A DNA stretch of 64,000 bases from Lithospermum erythrorhizon (taxonomy: Eukaryota > Streptophyta > Magnoliopsida > Boraginales > Boraginaceae). How positions within the stretch are numbered: the stretch's first letter is position 1; each line of letters begins with the position of its first letter. Below the pieces are notes generated by a model. The model saw nothing but the letters and a program-made list of their open reading frames with translations, made no database searches and was not told the origin of the DNA. Shown piece after piece: positions 59,520 through 64,000 of this stretch. The translations under genes and the position numbers were made by a program. The stretch covers positions 744,001 to 808,000 of the forward strand of contig JADFUC010000090.1 of NCBI GenBank assembly GCA_019722365.1, given 5' to 3'.

Positions 59520-62500
59520 ACTTACTAGAAAAGATCAAACATCACTGTTCGCGCTGTCACAGTGATGCGATCATACGGTAGTGGTTTGGTGAAGATGTCC
59601 ATGAAGTTGACCATTTTGTCCCCGCAGACTGAGATCAATTTCTTTGCGGGTCCCCGGATGAAGTGATGAATTTCAATGTCTTTAGTCCTTGAGTGTTGCA
59701 CGGTTCTTAGCGATATTTATGGCCCGACGTATTTGTCGCGTAACACGGAACTTGTTCGTATTTGATCCAGAAATCCTCGAGGTTTGTTTAAATCAGCGAA
59801 GCGACCTGATTCCAGGCCGCCCACGTATTCGGCTCACGTTGTGAAATCTTGACACTATTTTGCTTCTTTAGACCTGTGAGGTGGTATGTCCTAAGTGACA
59901 TGTCAACGTACTCTTCTATCAGTGTCAAGCGAAATCAATCGAGTATCCCTTGAGTTTCAGCTCTTTTCATTGGATGCAAGCCATGAGTCAATTGTCCACT
60001 CCGTACCGGGATCCTTTTAACCGCTTTAAGATGAGACGCTCTTTGGGACGTGCTTGAAGAAAGCGAGCACCTGAGCCTGCAATGAACATAATATCGGGTC
60101 TAGAGGTAAGATAAAAGGCTACCAATCATACCTCGATATTTTGTCTCGTTGACACTAATTACGCACTGCGTCATGCAGCACTTTGTTGATGTCGACATGG
60201 GAGTTCCGATCAACTTTGCGTCTTCCATTCGAGATTTCTTTATGAATTCTTTGAGAACTTGCTTTTGGCTTATGAATATGCAGTCCCCGTTTGCTTTACT
60301 TGAGTCAGGGAAGAAATTCAATTCTCGTCGTCTTCGTCTAGAAGACTCACTTGTCATCATTTAGCAATTCTTGCGACAAATCATTAGTAGAGCGAAAATA
60401 ATATCATCGACATAAATTTGAACTACTTGTGAGATGTTTGCCGCGGTTTAAGGAAAGCGTGGAATCGAGCTTTTCCGCTACTTTGAACCCGTTATGTATT
60501 AAATGTGTCTTAACATACCGTCATAGAGGCTACAGGTCTTGTTTAGCCAAATAAGTCTTTTATCCTGGTTTGAGAAAGCGTATGATAAGGGATAGTTAGG
60601 ATCGTGAAACCCGGGAGGTTGTTTTACAAAACTTCCTCGTCGAACCGTTTAAACTAGCGCTTTTGACATCCATTGATTTGAAATCCATGTATTTACTTGA
60701 AGGCTAGAATAATACAGATAGTTCCAGCCGCCACGGGCAAAAGTTTCCTCCAATCGACTCGCCCGACTTGATTATAACCTTGAGCAACAAAGGCGACTTT
60801 TATTTACTAAAAGCAATAGGTTTATTGAGTTTATTTCTAAAACCATTAGTCGATAATGGTTTTATCAAAAGGTTTTCAACTAAATGCCAAACTTTTCATC
60901 TTAAATTATTCCGAGATTAACTTTTTACATAGATAAAATCAAATCGGATCTTCTAGAGCATTTTAATCAGAAGCATATAGAGATACAAAAGCACTATGGA
61001 ACCAAACATTATTTAGAGAGGATCAGTGGTGCCCACTTTGGGGAATGCTCTTGAGGCCAGAATCGGGGGATTAACGTGATTACCGTCTCTGGAGAGTCTT
61101 CGTGTGTCCTTGTGGAGATAATCGTCCATCTTTGGAGTCACGATGATTATTAGTTTCTTTCCCCACGTAATTGATGCTTCCTGGTTTGATCTTGGTTTGG
61201 TATTTCATCCCGATTCTTTGAGAATTCAATCACATTAACACTGGCCAGATAGTCGTAATACAAACCGACAAGCAGTTAGATTCATCAAAGTTAACATGAA
61301 TAGATTCTTACTTGGCGCATTGATCCTTTTTATTGTAGATGATATATACTTTTCGTTTTTAAGAATAACCAAGAAAGATTACTCCTGCATTAGATTTAGC
61401 GTCAAATTACCCAATCTATCTTTGGTGTTAGAATAAACATTTACATCAAAAACTTAAAGTAATCAATCTGAGGGGATCTTACCGTACCTGAAAGCCTAAA
61501 TAAAAGTCTTGCTCCAATGGTCTTAGAAATACCAGGTTGATGGTGTAGCGCGGTGTCAGCGTGTCCCAAAAAGTACTTTGGCAAGTTGTGCTACGTTATT
61601 CAGCGTAGTGCGACTTCATTCTTGAATAGTCTGTCTAACGCTCGCGACTCCGTTTGTTGAGGTGTTAGTGCGAAAGTTGTGTTGGATTCAGTACTCCTTG
61701 AAAACCACGTGAACTCGCCGTTTTGAAGACTTCGCCTCAAGTGATGTTCTTTATGGCGCGATTTTGAATCCGCACCCCGTTCGTGACCTTCTACGCAGCC
61801 ACTTGAGCTTCTTTTCAGCAGCGTCACTTTTGTGCATGAGGCGATTCTGCGAGCCAGCGCCAGTGTGTTCGCTTGATAAGCAGAAAACATATTTAGAGCC
61901 ACAAACTCGATATCCATCTCATGGCTTGAGTCCATATGTAGCAAATCAAAGCACAGGTTTGTGACAGATTTAAGGCTTAAGCAGTTATGCATTTCTGAGA
62001 GTTGACATCGTATGAAGTTTAACACTTTTTATATGAGAGATTAGGTAGGCCTCAACATATGAGTTTTATGCAATTTAGATAACATTTTAAGCGCTTCTTG
62101 GCCCAGCCCGTCGATGCCACAAACTCCATCATCATGTACGCATTCGTACAAAATATTACCAAACTGACCGAATCAAAATTAACATAATACATTATTCGAT
62201 CGATAACCATGTCTGACAAATGAAGATGAAGCATTTGAAATAATACACTTATGTTTTTGAAAACAACTTCATAATCATTTTTCACACAATTGGCTCAAAA
62301 CTTAGCAAATTAAACTTGGCATAAATTGACAAGTAAAATATTTTTAATTTAGAGCAACCTTTCTTGCAATCGTCACTTTTTTAGGATTTTGGCGGTTTTC
62401 GTTTGCGAACTTCGTTCCGGCCGCCTTGTTTCAGCTTTAAAAGAGTGAGGCATCTCGAAATCGTATGCCTTGGGCATCCGTATCCGTCCAAATGTTTTTC

Positions 62501-64000
62501 TTTCTTGGATGGCGGCCTCTGCAAACCACAATTTCAATTTCTCATTCGAGGTACTTGATGTGATTTGGGTCGCACGTGGGTTAATGGAGGATGGACATGG
62601 GTCTCGTTTAGATGCTTTAGAGACTTGGGACTTAAGGTGCCCGATTTAACCTTTATGCGGGACATTTGAAGACTTATGATTTCCTTTTTGCTGATAAGTC
62701 TCAAGTGAAATGCGATGCTACAATTTAATACCGGATGATAGGCGGCATTAGAGTGATAGGAGTTATCGTTTGAATAACTTTAACCCGCTTTTGTTGGTTG
62801 GACAACGTTGAGCCTCAAGAATTTCATTTAAACATTTGTTCTAGCGTTGTGTGTGAGTTGAGATTTCTTGAAGTTGACATTTTCCAACTCGATTTTTAAG
62901 ATTTTTGTTTAAGCTCGATTTTTTAAGAAAATAAGATCATTTTTCAGGTGGAATCGAGCTTTAACAATGTAATTCGAGGGATTCATTTTTGTGACAGGCT
63001 TTTTATTAGTTTTGAAAGTTCTTTTATTATTTTAAGCAATTTTTTTGAAGCTTTCTAAATAACTTCGTTATAATTGTTCTTGGCTCGTCAAAATCGCTCT
63101 TGATTTCTAAATGCATCGTGATGATGTCATCCGAGGAGAAATAAGAGTTAAGAGGTACCTCAGGTGGTGCGTACCATGAGGCCAGCGCGTTGCAAGTTTT
63201 GGCAGTCGGACTCGACACCAGTTCGTCGTCAGTGGCGCATTTGCGAGTTTTCTTGGGTTGTTGGGACCTCTTGCTGGGCGATGAGCGATCCAGATGCTTG
63301 AAATATCTAGGGACTTGTTACATTAAATACGTGATCTCCTTGATTTTCCTATTTATCTTTCATTTTCACTTTTGGTGATTATCGGCATGTCTCTTGAGAG
63401 CTTTATGACCATGATCATTGTTGCTTTCTTTTTGAACTTGAAACGCTTTTGAAGAAGTCTCACAGCAAGCGTATATGTTAAATCATCTTAAATCAACATT
63501 TTCGTGAATTTTTTGTTTGGCATTCTGAGGCAGCTATTGCTCACTTGGCTAGAGCCTTGTTGCTTTCTGCGATGACTATACTTGACTTTCGAGGAACCCG
63601 ATGAGCTCTTGAGTGGGAAGAATTTTTGATATCTTTGACCGTTGATTACCTTGAGCCTTTTGGCTGAACTCAAAGGGATTGGCCGGCTTACATGATTGCC
63701 GTTTCTTATTTCGGAGAAAGTGTTAGAATCGAGTTGTTGATAATGGTATTGAACTTTGATCATATATGGACTACTCGGATACATTTGAAGGTTTGATATT
63801 CAGCTTGTCAAAGTCGGACCCTAGAGTAGTTTCGACTTGACTACAGAACCTTGATATTAGTAGGTTCTACAACGAGTCCCATGTTCATGACGGCTTGCGT
63901 CCCACTTGCTAGAGCATGTTCTTCAAATCTAGCATTCGTTGTGGAGGTATGGATGGCCTTAGATTTAACTCCGCCTTTTGAGTTCGTCCACTTGATCTCA
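59520..64000 (-). mobile_element. decayed Ty1/copia polyprotein region, second element (runs off the window)
   Basis: On the minus strand: the RNase H end at 59,530-59,700 (HSRTKDIEIHHFIR, then MDIFTKPLP); the RT C-terminal part at 60,100-60,360 (IFISQKQVLKEFIKKSRMED, TPMSTSTK, YRGMIGSLL); the RT catalytic motif YVDD encoded at 60,414-60,403; and integrase text at 61,600-62,025 (DLLHMDSSHEM, and TPQQ followed by a damaged continuation). Domains are in different frames with many stops, so it is inactive. 62.7-64 kb should be toward gag but no zinc knuckle was found. The domain wording suggests a different lineage from the element at 44.8-47.4 kb, possibly SIRE-like. Confidence 0.85.

Overview
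The window is nuclear DNA from a flowering plant, very probably a eudicot. Its genes have GT-AG introns, its families are plant-specific (alpha-expansin, cycling DOF factor, WHIRLY, FTSHI3, CML and Bet v 1 relatives), the background is AT-rich, and there are many Ty1/copia-type remnants. I could not place it below that level.

Layout. 41-347 is the last exon of an alpha-expansin (+). About 2.0-4.06 kb resembles a decayed solo LTR of a Ty3 chromovirus. Two broken calmodulin-like (CML45/46/47-type) copies lie in opposite orientation at 6.05-6.49 kb (+) and 12.73-13.24 kb (-). An unrecognised, partly coding-looking tract (10.6-12.3 kb) sits between them. 15.8-18.45 kb (+) is a WHIRLY2-like gene with several intact exons and a broken central exon. 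It converges on a small three-exon gene (18,762-19,365, -) for a secreted 82-residue proline-tailed peptide with a PSY-like DYxxPxxN motif. 20,384-22,756 (-) is a complete two-exon cycling DOF factor. 24-32 kb is AT-rich repeat. 32,523-33,206 (+) is an intact single-exon membrane protein of the At5g19025-like group. A 206-bp foldback MITE and a dead Bet v 1/norcoclaurine-synthase-like gene follow. 35,646-39,397 (+) is a complete four-exon FTSHI3, a protease-less FtsH-like plastid AAA-ATPase. 41,377-42,032 (+) is an unrecognised two-exon gene.

From about 42.06 kb to the end the character changes to repeat-dense DNA with much higher CpG. It holds two decayed minus-strand Ty1/copia polyprotein regions (about 44.8-47.4 kb and 59.5-64 kb), LTR-like pieces, a (CG)n tract and a 2.2-kb dispersed repeat whose second copy is at 29-31.3 kb.

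The genes do not form a pathway. CDF is a photoperiod/clock transcription factor, FTSHI3 and WHIRLY are organelle-targeted families, and expansin and the PSY-like peptide act in the apoplast. The observations most worth following are the PSY-like peptide gene, which only appears once three short exons are joined, the disrupted WHIRLY2-like gene, the triplicated palindromic leader at 32,359-32,516, and the unrecognised gene at 41.4-42.0 kb. No operon-like or CRISPR-like system is present.
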